The notes under the pieces: model-generated | Database searches by the model: none | What the model was told of the DNA's origin: nothing | The model's input: the letters and a program-made list of their open reading frames with translations, nothing else | Made by a program: the position numbers and the translations under genes | Shown here: positions 1 through 6,825 of the stretch, piece by piece | Numbering within the stretch: position 1 is the first letter of the stretch | Layout of the letters: each line of letters opens with the position of its first letter | Assembly: GCA_903823545.1 (NCBI GenBank) | Contig: CAIJTL010001596.1 | Span: 1 to 6,846, forward strand | DNA: 6,846 nt | Source of the DNA: an uncultured Planctomycetaceae bacterium | GTDB lineage: Bacteria > Planctomycetota > Planctomycetia > Planctomycetales > Planctomycetaceae | Direction: 5' to 3'

Positions 1-51
1 CTAGCCGCGGTTTTTGGCGAATCCAGAACCTGCGGCTAGCGCCTTGCGGCT
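1..51. repeat. Inverted repeat with CTAGCCGC/GCGGCTAG arms
   Basis: CTAGCCGC at 1-8 is exactly repeated in inverted form as GCGGCTAG at 32-39, and GCGGCT occurs again at 46-51. The element starts at the window edge and may extend further left. Together with the stem-loop at 52-111 it fills the space after the gene. It may be a dispersed intergenic repeat, or part of a terminator for genes on either side. No coding frame of useful length is present here. Confidence 0.45.
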
Positions 52-111
52 CACGAAAGTCGTTGTGTGGGAGTGCTCTCTTCTTCGATATGGATGCAAC
101 GTCATTTCGTG
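52..111 (-). other. Imperfect stem-loop just downstream of the stop codon
   Basis: CACGAAA at 52-58 pairs with TTTCGTG at 105-111, and CGTTG at 61-65 pairs with CAACG at 97-101, with a small internal loop between. The apical loop is 31 bases. In the minus-strand transcript the stem begins 5 bases after the TAA. No run of U follows, so it is not a standard intrinsic terminator. It could stabilise the 3' end, help termination in another way, or mark a repeat element. Confidence 0.4.
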
Positions 112-116
112 GGGCG

Positions 117-3100
117 TTATTTCTTCGGTGGGTTCGCCTCTTTGACCAACGCGCCATGATCGTCGCTCATAACGAGTACCGAAAACTTGCTGACAGCGTC
201 GAGGTTGTTGGTGTTGAGCGATGAATAGTCGAAGCGGCCACGTAAGTCGGTGTAGCCGTCTTTGTAGAACTGCACGCTGCCGTTAGGACGTTGAGCGTAG
301 ACCTTCACGTAGGCTTTCGAGATCGGCTTGCCGGATTGCACGTGAGTCACTTTGAGCTGCCCATAATTCTCGATGACCTGTACTGCCAGTGAATGAGAGT
401 AGTACGCCTGAGTCTTAGTCTGACCCGCTCCGGTGATTTCGACGAGGACGTTTTGGTTGTGCAGTTCCTTCGGCAGGTCGACCTTCATCGTGCCAGCACG
501 GAGGATCGGTTTACCGTCCTTGTCGAGTTGCGGTTTCTCACCGGCGACGCCCGCTTGTTGGAGACCGATCGTGACCACGTGGTTCGGCTTAATCAGGCTG
601 AACTGGCCGCTGAAGTGTTGGACGAATGGGTTACGGCTGAAGAGCAATTCGACGTCCATCAGGTAGTAGCTCACGCGGACAGCGTCCAAGTTCTGATGAT
701 TGATCGTGAGCTGTTTCGCTTCGACGGTGAAATCAAAGTTCGGATCGGTCGCCGCGAGTTGCGTTTGTTCTTGAGTGCGATCGTCCTTGTCGATCTGTTT
801 CGCACCGGCACCGTCCGCTTCGGCGAGTTGCGCGGTGATCGTCGCGAAAGCTTCTCGCCAGCGATCGACGGGATAGTCGGCGTATTTGGCGGCGATGGTC
901 CTCGCGGCCTTCGGGTCGTCGCTGAAGAAGTCGAGGTATGCGGTGAAGTAATCGTATTGCAGCCGCGTCGCGAGCCGATCGGGGTTCACGCGAGCGAATG
1001 TCGCAATCGCTTCTTCGATCCGGTCCTGCAACAGAAGGTAGTACGTCACAACCATCAGGTCATCGTCAGACAAAACTCGCTGATATGCGAACTGCTGCAG
1101 CGTGCGATGGTACTGGTTGTTGAAGACCGCATTGACGATGTGACGCCGCTGGCTCAGGCGATGAGCACGAGCGTTGACCAGCGGTTTGTAATCGAGGTGC
1201 TCGTAAGTCCGACGAGCGACCGGGTTGATCGTCAGCAGCGGGCTTGTCAGCCGGCCGCCGCACTCGTTGACGAAGCCGTCGGTGTGTTGCAGGAACTCGC
1301 GGATCGCGGCGACGTGGTTGTGCTTGAGACCATAGCTCCACAACGTCGGGTGATAAGCGTGTCGCGCGGCGAGCAGGCTCAACGCGGCGTCGAGGAACTT
1401 CGCGTCGTGCATCCGCCACGCCATCCGTTCGAGGTTCAAGCCATGCACATTGTGCTTGGTCAGGAACGCGAGGCACTCGTCGGCCGAAGCGTGTTGCGAG
1501 ACATAGTCCCAACTTTCGGTGTCTATCTTGGTTGGCTTATCGACGACGTTCAAAGTGGTGGGGGCGGCGAAGGCGATCAGCTCGCCGTTCTTCGCGACGT
1601 GAACGGGGAAGTGCGGGAACTGCCCGACGCCGGGGAAGTAAAAGTAGTAATCCAGCGTTTGAGTGTGATACGGCTGCAAGTCGACATGCACGCTGCGAGT
1701 CTGCTGGCCGTTCATGACCGTGAGCGCACCTTGCGGCACTTGCAGCAGCAGCGTCAGCTTCTGCCGAGCCGATGCTGGGTTCGTCACGACCACTTGGCAA
1801 CCGTAAATGGTGTGGATCAGAAACTCTTCCGTGACGTATTTGTCGATACGCTCGCCATTTTCTTGGCGATGGCGATCGCCGTGCTTGAAGAAGTTTTGAC
1901 TGACGAGAATCGGAACTGCGGCAGCCGCGTTCTTGGCCGGTTTGATTTCTTCGTGGAAGACAATCATCGGACTGCCGGGAGCGAGCGTCATCTTCGGACC
2001 GTCAAATTTGGTTTCGTGTTTCTCCGCCTCGAAAGGCAAGTCGAGCACCGACAATGCGAGCATCATCTCGGTGAAGTTGCGCGACGCCTCGGCGACGTTC
2101 GTACTGAGGAAAGGTTTTTCGTTCGCGTTCGCCCCTGCCGCGACGTGCTGCGCGTAATCACGCCAGAAGGCGTTGACCGTGACGAGTCCCGCGTGTTGAT
2201 CGGCGATCAGCAGTTTGTAGTAGTTGTTCTCGGCCCATTCTTTGGTCGGGTCCAGCTTGCGATAAAGCTGCCGGACTTCGCGGCGAAGCTGTTCCGCTTC
2301 TTGATCAAAAAAGACATTCGCTCTGTCTTTGGCTCCCTTGGCGTCTGCCTCCTCATCGCGATCGCTGAGACGATCGACCGCTTTGCTGTCGCGAGCGAGG
2401 CCCGACGCCCGTTTCTTGCTCATGACTTCTGATTTGGATTTGTCAGAGGCGTCCTGTTTCTCGGCGAGATTGCGGCGGGCTTCGGCCATCTCCGCAGGTT
2501 TACCGGCAGACGGAGCCGCGAATCGCATACGGCCTCCGAGCGCCGGCGCACTCGCCGGCGGCGCTGGTGCATTCACTGCTCCACCAGCTTCAGATTGTGG
2601 CGTCATCGGCGACGCATCAAATGCTGCGTTGAGTTGGACCTCTTTGAGACGATCATCCAACGCGCCCTTCAAGCCCAGCGCATCATTCGTTTCCAATGCA
2701 CTTCCTTTCGCGGCGGTGTCGAACAGATGCAGAAAGCGGTCGATGTCGGGAGGAAGCAAGCGGTGCAATTCGTCGATGTGTCGCGCGGTCTTTGGGCCTT
2801 CGCCAGCAACGCGCTGAGCCAACAAGATTCGCTCGACCGTATTGAGTTGCCCGTGTGACCACGGTTGTAGGTGCGATTCGAGCTTCTCGCTCAGCAGCCA
2901 ACGATCCACAAAAGTCTTGTCCTTCTTGTTGGCCAGATACGGCAGTACGACCGCTTTGAAGAACGCCGGATCCTTCTTCGCCAGGAAGACATTCAACTCG
3001 TGGCAGGCGAACTTGGAATACATCGCCCGCTGCTCTGCCGGTTTCAGCTTCGGCCAATTGAGGATGAACTGGAACTCGGCGAGCTTCGGGTCGCGCGTCA

Positions 3101-6100
3101 GTGTCGAGAAGAGCAGATAAACGCGAGACAGGCTGTCGTAGGCTTCGAACTTCGAGGTCGCGATATCGGCCAGCGTAAACGGCTCGCCGGCGCGGACGAT
3201 GCTGGTCTGCTTCTGCTGCGTGAAGTGTTGCTTCGAGTCGAGTCCATTCGCCAAACGGAGATCAATGAAATGCGTCTCGACCGGCTTGAGGGCCACGCTG
3301 CGTGACGTCGTGCTCAGTGGATCGCAGGCGACGACGTGAATGTGCTGATGACCGCCGAGTGCTTTGCGATCGACGGTGACTCGGCCTTCTTTGTCCGGGA
3401 CGAGATTGAGAAAGATCGCCGACGCCTCGCCGAGGAAATCGAGGTTCGCGAAGTCACCCGCCGATGCGGCACCCGCTTGCTTCGCTTCGGCACGATTCGC
3501 GCCACGACCGGCTCCGACACCTTTCGCACCGAAGTCATCGCCGCCGACGGCAACTTGTTCGCCGGTTTCCGTCGTGCGCACAACCCACGGATTGAGCAGC
3601 AGCGACGGGCGTTCGAGCATGTTGCCCGGATACTTCTTCGCGTACTTGCGGTCGATGATGTAACGGTACTCGTCGCCGATGTTCCGTCCCGCGAGATAAA
3701 CCGATTCGGCGGGCGAGTTCGTAATCGCATATGTCTCGGCGACGATGATCTTTGACAAGTGACTTCCCGCCGCGAACGCCGGAACGAACCGCGTGGCGAA
3801 AACATGCACTCGCGCGAACTTGCTGACGTTGCTGAGCTGAATCGTAAGCTCTTTGTCATCCTGCGTGATGCTTTCGATCTGCAACGCTGGCAACGCACGC
3901 GTTTCTAACTGTCGCGTTTGACCGAGCACATAGCCGTGCTTCGTCTCGCCCGGCGCAATCCGAATGCGGACGTGCTTGTTGCTCGACTTCAACCAGAGAT
4001 CGAAGTCACCAGCCGGAAGGCCAGCGATCGTGATTAGCCCGTTCTTGAGCGACAGCTTGTCGGGATGCCCGACAAGAAACGAATCGCCTCGCAGTTCGAG
4101 CAGCGACACCTCCTGCTGTAGGTCGGGCACTCCTCCCCGACTTCCAGGGAGATACGGCAGTGCCAGCACTTCACCGACTCGGCCATGCAGCGACTGCGTG
4201 TAGACATGCTCGTCGTGGCGGATCGGCCAAGCGTGTTGAGTTCCCTCCGGGCCAGTGACAGTGATCGCCGTGATCCCGTCGAGTTGTCCCAGCGTGAGAC
4301 GACCGAGCTTGTCGGACTTCAGCGTGAGATGCACCGGATCGCGGAAGTCGCGATGTTTCAAGATGACTTGTACTGGCCGCGACGGCTTCGGCTCACCAGT
4401 CTTTCCGAGCAACTCGACGAAGTAACCGTCGTTCGTGCGGAGCAAGTGCAGGTCTTCGATCCGTTCGGTCTTTTCGATCTCGTTGAACTGGAACGCCTCG
4501 CCGACAGCGAAGTCGATCTTTTGATTGAGGCTCAGACTCTGGACCTTCGCCTGCAACACGAACTGCAACGACTGAGTCCTCGGCGGCACTTGGAACTCAT
4601 GCACCGACTCGCGGTCGTCGAACAGCTTGAAGTTCGGAACTTCGGTCGACGACGGAACGCCGTCGAGATCCGTCGAAACAATCCTCAGCTTGACCTCTTC
4701 GAGAATGCTCGGCGACACCGGTGTGCCGTTGAGCGTCAGTTGCGGACGAACGACGACATTCGTCTTCTTGCGAGTCAGCAGCGATTCGCGATCAACGTAG
4801 ATCCCCGCCGAGAGGGCGTACGTTTCTGCCTCATGCTGGAAGTAATCCAGGCACGCATACTCGTGGGGGAGGCGTCTCGCCTCCCCGTCGTCTTCCCCTT
4901 TTGCATCGTCTCCCCGCAGGCGAGACGTCTGCCCCAAGAGGACAATTGGCTGCCGACGCGGTTGATGCGTGAACGGAACCAGAATCGTCCCGTCTTTGCC
5001 CGGCGTGTATTCGTGGCCCCCCAGCAGAATGCGGGCGTCGTCCAGTTTCTTGTTCTGCTCGTCGAGCACCGTGAAGAGTTGCCCGGCGGTCGTCGTTCGC
5101 GTCAGGAATTTGAGTTTCCCCTTCCTCACGAGGGCTCGACTGCTGCGACCGTTGCCGATGAAGTCGATGACGTAAACACCAGGCTTATTCAGTTCGGGAA
5201 AATCGAACCGTCGCTTCATACGCCGGAAGGGCGAATCGTTAAAGGTGTGCGTCGTCTCTTTGTTGGCGACGAGACCGTCGAGGTTGACGTCGGTGTCCGC
5301 TTCCTTGAGATGCTCGCGGTAGTAGTTCCGCGTGTTGATCTCAAACACCTTCACGATCAGCGTGCCGACGTTCTTCACATGTAGATCGAGGCTGACGGCA
5401 TCGTCCGCGCCGTAGGTCGTCTTGTTGGCAAAGTCGAAGTCGATGTCGATTCGCTGCTTCAGTTGTTGGAAAGTGGCGGCTGGTAATTGCGCGGCCCACT
5501 GCTCCGGCTCGCCCAGCCCATTGACGATCTTAGTTTCAGCGAAGAGATGCCTCAGATACGTGTCGTTGATCAGCGGATCGAAGTCCTTCGTATTCGGCAC
5601 GTCGACCAGGAAGTGCTGCAAATAACTGCGCACGAGCGGCTCGTCATTGCCGACTGGCGCGAACAACACTCCCGGTCGCAAGTCGGCGTCTAAGTTAGCC
5701 GCCCGGTGCTTCACATCTTCCGATTCGAGATACGCCTTCGCTCCGTAACCGACCGGTCGCGGCAGCTTCAGATACCTCAGGAACCGCTCCTTATCGAACT
5801 GACCTTGTGAGCGATCGAGCCACAAGCGGTGATACAGCGTCTGCGCCTTGAGTGAGTTCTGCGACGGAGGCAACGTGCTGGCGAAGGCCCAGACGCGGTC
5901 GAGGTACGCCGCCATGATCTTCGCGTCGTGCTGCCAGTCCTCATCCGGCCCCGGTTGTAATTTGATGAGCGACGCGACGACCCAAAGATGGTTGTGAATC
6001 AAGTCAGGCTTCAGTTTCAAACACTCGGCAAGCTGCCGCTTGGTCAGCAGCCGATGAATGTTGAACTGCCCGAAGCCGCCGGAATTCGGATGATTGATGT

Positions 6101-6710
6101 CGTCGATAACCAACTTAACAAGCGGCCCATAGTCCGGCCGATTCATCCGCGACAACAAATGCCGCCGCCGATCTGGGTCGAGGTTTTCGTTGACGAGCCA
6201 ATCGATCGCCGCGTCGTCAAACCCGTCTGTATTCGGATGCCGCAACGCCTGCTGCATCAGGGTCGCTCGGCTTATCCATTGCGGGTCAACCTTCGTCGGC
6301 AGATTCGGTTCGACGCCAAGTTCTTCTTTCTGATGTCCGAACTGCACGCCGAGCTTGTTGCGGATGAACTCCAACGTCTTCTGCGGGTCTTTGTCGTACG
6401 TCAGCAACGCCTGCCGCGCGAGGATCTCGTTCACGCGGGGCGTCTGGCCAAGCCGCTGCATCCATTGCGTGACGAGCGGTTCGACCTTGTCGAACTGCTC
6501 GGTCTGCTGCGAGTGCAAGCAATGGTAGTAATAAAAGTCCTCGGTCCCCGGCACAAGTTGCTTCAGCGCGACTGTGCGATCCAATGCGAGAGCGAAGTCT
6601 TCGACGAACCCGATCTCGCTCGCGGCCAGTTGCGGCGGTCGCTCCCCAATGAATCCCGTTCCCACCGCCAAAGCCACCAGAACCGCTCGAAGCCAGTGTT
6701 GCTGACGCAT
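117..6710 (-). CDS. Giant secreted alpha-2-macroglobulin-like protein, thioester-less (2197 aa, function unknown)
   Basis: The frame is open for 2197 codons and ends in TAA. The ATG at 6710 is chosen because AGAGGA lies 4 bases upstream and a signal peptide starts exactly there; a GTG 14 codons earlier lacks a good ribosome binding site and would put charged residues before the signal. Seen in the protein: a helical N-terminal part, a beta-rich stretch at about 421-979 resembling MG domains, a Gly/Ala-rich segment, a helical part, a charged linker, another beta-rich domain at about 1625-1730, helices, and a terminal beta-sandwich. All eight cysteines were checked and none lies in a CxEQ thioester motif, so covalent protease trapping is unlikely. 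Related bacterial alpha-2-macroglobulins are envelope protease traps of about 1500-1800 residues; this one is longer. An envelope role in binding or structure is inference only. It may equally be a planctomycete-specific family that merely shares folds. The reading frame is very sure, the family moderately so, and the function is unknown. Confidence 0.93.
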   Translation of the reverse strand: MRQQHWLRAVLVALAVGTGFIGERPPQLAASEIGFVEDFALALDRTVALKQLVPGTEDFYYYHCLHSQQTEQFDKVEPLVTQWMQRLGQTPRVNEILARQALLTYDKDPQKTLEFIRNKLGVQFGHQKEELGVEPNLPTKVDPQWISRATLMQQALRHPNTDGFDDAAIDWLVNENLDPDRRRHLLSRMNRPDYGPLVKLVIDDINHPNSGGFGQFNIHRLLTKRQLAECLKLKPDLIHNHLWVVASLIKLQPGPDEDWQHDAKIMAAYLDRVWAFASTLPPSQNSLKAQTLYHRLWLDRSQGQFDKERFLRYLKLPRPVGYGAKAYLESEDVKHRAANLDADLRPGVLFAPVGNDEPLVRSYLQHFLVDVPNTKDFDPLINDTYLRHLFAETKIVNGLGEPEQWAAQLPAATFQQLKQRIDIDFDFANKTTYGADDAVSLDLHVKNVGTLIVKVFEINTRNYYREHLKEADTDVNLDGLVANKETTHTFNDSPFRRMKRRFDFPELNKPGVYVIDFIGNGRSSRALVRKGKLKFLTRTTTAGQLFTVLDEQNKKLDDARILLGGHEYTPGKDGTILVPFTHQPRRQPIVLLGQTSRLRGDDAKGEDDGEARRLPHEYACLDYFQHEAETYALSAGIYVDRESLLTRKKTNVVVRPQLTLNGTPVSPSILEEVKLRIVSTDLDGVPSSTEVPNFKLFDDRESVHEFQVPPRTQSLQFVLQAKVQSLSLNQKIDFAVGEAFQFNEIEKTERIEDLHLLRTNDGYFVELLGKTGEPKPSRPVQVILKHRDFRDPVHLTLKSDKLGRLTLGQLDGITAITVTGPEGTQHAWPIRHDEHVYTQSLHGRVGEVLALPYLPGSRGGVPDLQQEVSLLELRGDSFLVGHPDKLSLKNGLITIAGLPAGDFDLWLKSSNKHVRIRIAPGETKHGYVLGQTRQLETRALPALQIESITQDDKELTIQLSNVSKFARVHVFATRFVPAFAAGSHLSKIIVAETYAITNSPAESVYLAGRNIGDEYRYIIDRKYAKKYPGNMLERPSLLLNPWVVRTTETGEQVAVGGDDFGAKGVGAGRGANRAEAKQAGAASAGDFANLDFLGEASAIFLNLVPDKEGRVTVDRKALGGHQHIHVVACDPLSTTSRSVALKPVETHFIDLRLANGLDSKQHFTQQKQTSIVRAGEPFTLADIATSKFEAYDSLSRVYLLFSTLTRDPKLAEFQFILNWPKLKPAEQRAMYSKFACHELNVFLAKKDPAFFKAVVLPYLANKKDKTFVDRWLLSEKLESHLQPWSHGQLNTVERILLAQRVAGEGPKTARHIDELHRLLPPDIDRFLHLFDTAAKGSALETNDALGLKGALDDRLKEVQLNAAFDASPMTPQSEAGGAVNAPAPPASAPALGGRMRFAAPSAGKPAEMAEARRNLAEKQDASDKSKSEVMSKKRASGLARDSKAVDRLSDRDEEADAKGAKDRANVFFDQEAEQLRREVRQLYRKLDPTKEWAENNYYKLLIADQHAGLVTVNAFWRDYAQHVAAGANANEKPFLSTNVAEASRNFTEMMLALSVLDLPFEAEKHETKFDGPKMTLAPGSPMIVFHEEIKPAKNAAAAVPILVSQNFFKHGDRHRQENGERIDKYVTEEFLIHTIYGCQVVVTNPASARQKLTLLLQVPQGALTVMNGQQTRSVHVDLQPYHTQTLDYYFYFPGVGQFPHFPVHVAKNGELIAFAAPTTLNVVDKPTKIDTESWDYVSQHASADECLAFLTKHNVHGLNLERMAWRMHDAKFLDAALSLLAARHAYHPTLWSYGLKHNHVAAIREFLQHTDGFVNECGGRLTSPLLTINPVARRTYEHLDYKPLVNARAHRLSQRRHIVNAVFNNQYHRTLQQFAYQRVLSDDDLMVVTYYLLLQDRIEEAIATFARVNPDRLATRLQYDYFTAYLDFFSDDPKAARTIAAKYADYPVDRWREAFATITAQLAEADGAGAKQIDKDDRTQEQTQLAATDPNFDFTVEAKQLTINHQNLDAVRVSYYLMDVELLFSRNPFVQHFSGQFSLIKPNHVVTIGLQQAGVAGEKPQLDKDGKPILRAGTMKVDLPKELHNQNVLVEITGAGQTKTQAYYSHSLAVQVIENYGQLKVTHVQSGKPISKAYVKVYAQRPNGSVQFYKDGYTDLRGRFDYSSLNTNNLDAVSKFSVLVMSDDHGALVKEANPPKK
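120..362 (-). other. C-terminal carboxypeptidase-regulatory-like beta-sandwich
   Basis: Residues about 2117-2197 read GQLKVTHVQSGKPISKAYVKV, then a GSVQFYKDGYTDLRGRFDY turn and a final strand SKFSVLVMSDD. The order 'Gly-x-Pro-Ile then Ala-x-Val-x-Val, then TDxxGxFxY' is typical of carboxypeptidase-regulatory-like or transthyretin-like folds, which also occur as add-on domains in surface proteins. The protein ends shortly after in a basic tail without a membrane anchor or a PEP-CTERM-type sorting signal. Confidence 0.5.
1521..1838 (-). other. Second beta-rich domain in C-terminal half
   Basis: Residues about 1625-1730 are rich in beta-strand patterns: EFLIHTIYGCQVVVTNP, then KLTLLLQVPQGAL, then TLDYYFYFPGVGQFPHFP and ELIAFA. 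The alternating hydrophobic residues and the NP and PQG turns suggest a beta-sandwich. It is flanked by helical stretches, with residues about 1731-1960 Leu/Ala-rich and helical in a TPR-like way. I recognise no named domain. Confidence 0.45.
2313..2633 (-). other. Low-complexity linker: Pro/Ala-rich, then highly charged
   Basis: Residues about 1360-1466 begin with a Pro/Ala/Gly-rich part (VNAPAPPASAPALGGRMRF) and then become dense in Lys, Arg, Asp and Glu (SDKSKSEVMSKK, SDRDEEADAKGAKDR). It should be unfolded and extended. A helix with heptad-like character (DQEAEQLRREVRQLYRKL, about 1469-1486) follows directly. The linker divides the protein into a part of about 1360 residues and a part of about 730 residues, which may be separate folding units. 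Confidence 0.7.
3453..3554 (-). other. Gly/Ala-rich bait-like segment
   Basis: Residues about 1053-1086 run VAVGGDDFGAKGVGAGRG and continue with Ala, Lys and Arg. They contain no aromatic residue apart from one Phe and look disordered and protease-accessible. The segment follows the MG-like region and precedes another beta-rich stretch ending in HIHVVACDP. In alpha-2-macroglobulins a flexible bait region interrupts one MG domain at a comparable place, so the analogy is reasonable. It could also be a plain linker. Confidence 0.4.
4056..4143. repeat. Second in-gene hairpin pair with GTCGGG/CCCGAC core
   Basis: CTTGTCGGG at 4056-4064 pairs perfectly with CCCGACAAG at 4068-4076 around a 3-base ATG loop. 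A second hairpin follows: GTCGGG at 4122-4127 pairs with CCCGAC at 4136-4141 around 8 bases, extended by a G-T wobble and an A-T pair to 4143. The two share TGCCCGAC when one is read on each strand, so they sit in inverted orientation. The stretch is translated in frame as about residues 856-885. The central part (EVSLLELRG) looks like ordinary family sequence, so this may be two small insertions or chance rather than one element. Confidence 0.4.
4864..4936. repeat. In-gene inverted pair of GC-rich palindromes (REP/REPIN-like), translated
   Basis: The 19-base arm at 4864-4882 (TGGGGGAGGCGTCTCGCCT) recurs in inverted orientation at 4918-4936 with 17 of 19 bases matching. The left half also forms its own hairpin: GGGGAGGCG at 4866-4874 pairs perfectly with CGCCTCCCC at 4878-4886 around a TCT loop. 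The right half forms a shorter one (GCAGGCG, AGA loop, CGTCTGC, one wobble pair). Two palindromes in opposite orientation about 30 bases apart is the layout of REPINs. The element lies in frame and encodes about residues 592-616, a loop with GQTSRLRG at one end and GEARRLPH at the other. No transposase or clear target duplication is visible. Confidence 0.65.
5979..6272 (-). repeat. Duplicated ~49-residue helical unit in the protein's N-terminal part
   Basis: Two consecutive stretches of about 49 residues share HPN(T/S)xGF, found as HPNTDGF at residues 158-164 and HPNSGGF at 207-213. Each motif is followed by an Ile and a Leu-rich helix at the same spacing (IDWLV and IHRLL). The HPN codons are identical in both copies (ATTCGGATG on the plus strand). 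This suggests an old internal duplication of a helical hairpin, of the kind seen in solenoid domains. The rest of the two units has diverged strongly, so the boundaries are approximate. Confidence 0.5.
6618..6710 (-). other. Sec-type signal peptide
   Basis: Residues 1-31 have a short basic start (RQQHWLR), a hydrophobic core (AVLVALAVGTGFIG) and a polar end ERPPQLAAS. Cleavage is most likely after Ala30 or Ser31. No cysteine follows, so it is not a lipoprotein signal. No second hydrophobic helix is visible later, so the mature protein should be fully exported. Confidence 0.82.
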
Positions 6711-6714
6711 GGAA

Positions 6715-6720
6715 TCCTCT
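6715..6720 (-). promoter_or_regulatory. Ribosome binding site (AGAGGA)
   Basis: On the minus strand AGAGGA is followed by TTCC and then the ATG at 6710. This Shine-Dalgarno match decides the start in favour of this ATG over the in-frame GTG at 6752. The GTG is directly preceded by a TGA and has only a weak GAG upstream. Confidence 0.75.
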
Positions 6721-6808
6721 TTCTCGCTGTGGCAAAATGCCGACCGAATCACTCACTCGCTACGGCGATAGACGTCGCAACGACCGTAAACTTAGACGCA
6801 TTTGTGGC

Positions 6809-6825
6809 GCACGCGGCTCGCGTGC
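6809..6825. repeat. Small perfect palindrome upstream of the gene
   Basis: GCACGCG at 6809-6815 pairs with CGCGTGC at 6819-6825 around a GCT loop. It lies about 100 bases before the start codon. No T-run follows on either strand, so terminator function is doubtful; an operator or a chance GC-rich palindrome are alternatives. No convincing -35/-10 promoter pair was found between this site and the start codon. Confidence 0.35.

Larger units (their letters stand above)
3774..5450 (-). other. Beta-rich macroglobulin-like region (MG2-like start)
   Basis: Residues about 421-979 alternate short beta-strands and turns. The first unit (about 421-531) has the pattern expected of an MG2 domain: a strand with a YGADD turn, then KVFEINTRNYYREH, and a closing GVYVIDFIGNGRSSRALVRKG. 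The next unit (about 532-580) has LFTVLDEQNKKLDDARILLGG followed by a GKDGTI turn, as in MG3-type domains that carry a carboxypeptidase-regulatory-like fold. A later unit ends in LPAGDFDLWLK (about 898-908), again typical of such beta-sandwiches. The assignment rests on recognised patterns, not on a profile search. Domain borders are rough. Confidence 0.55.

Noticed and set aside
1218..1265. ECGG at protein residues 1816-1819 as a degenerate thioester (CGEQ)
   Set aside because: The Gln needed for the thioester is absent (the motif reads CGGR), and the flanks are not recognisable as a thioester domain.
393..2432. 679-codon open frame on the plus strand
   Set aside because: It is codon-aligned antisense to the main gene. 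Its product is dominated by Arg, Val, Asp, Glu and Leu with no recognisable domain or signal, as expected for a shadow of a GC-rich gene.
2541..2560. CGCCGGCG repeated around a CACT loop
   Set aside because: It encodes part of the Ala/Pro-rich linker, where GC-rich codons for Ala, Pro and Gly create such palindromes easily; it is not paired with a second element like the other hairpins.
4185..5384. 399-codon open frame on the plus strand
   Set aside because: It is in the same antisense phase as the other shadow, with biased composition and no domain. It reads through the palindromic element only because that element is open on both strands.
6711..6752. Upstream GTG start adding 14 residues
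   Set aside because: It has no good ribosome binding site and is directly preceded by a TGA. The added residues would sit in front of a well-formed signal peptide.
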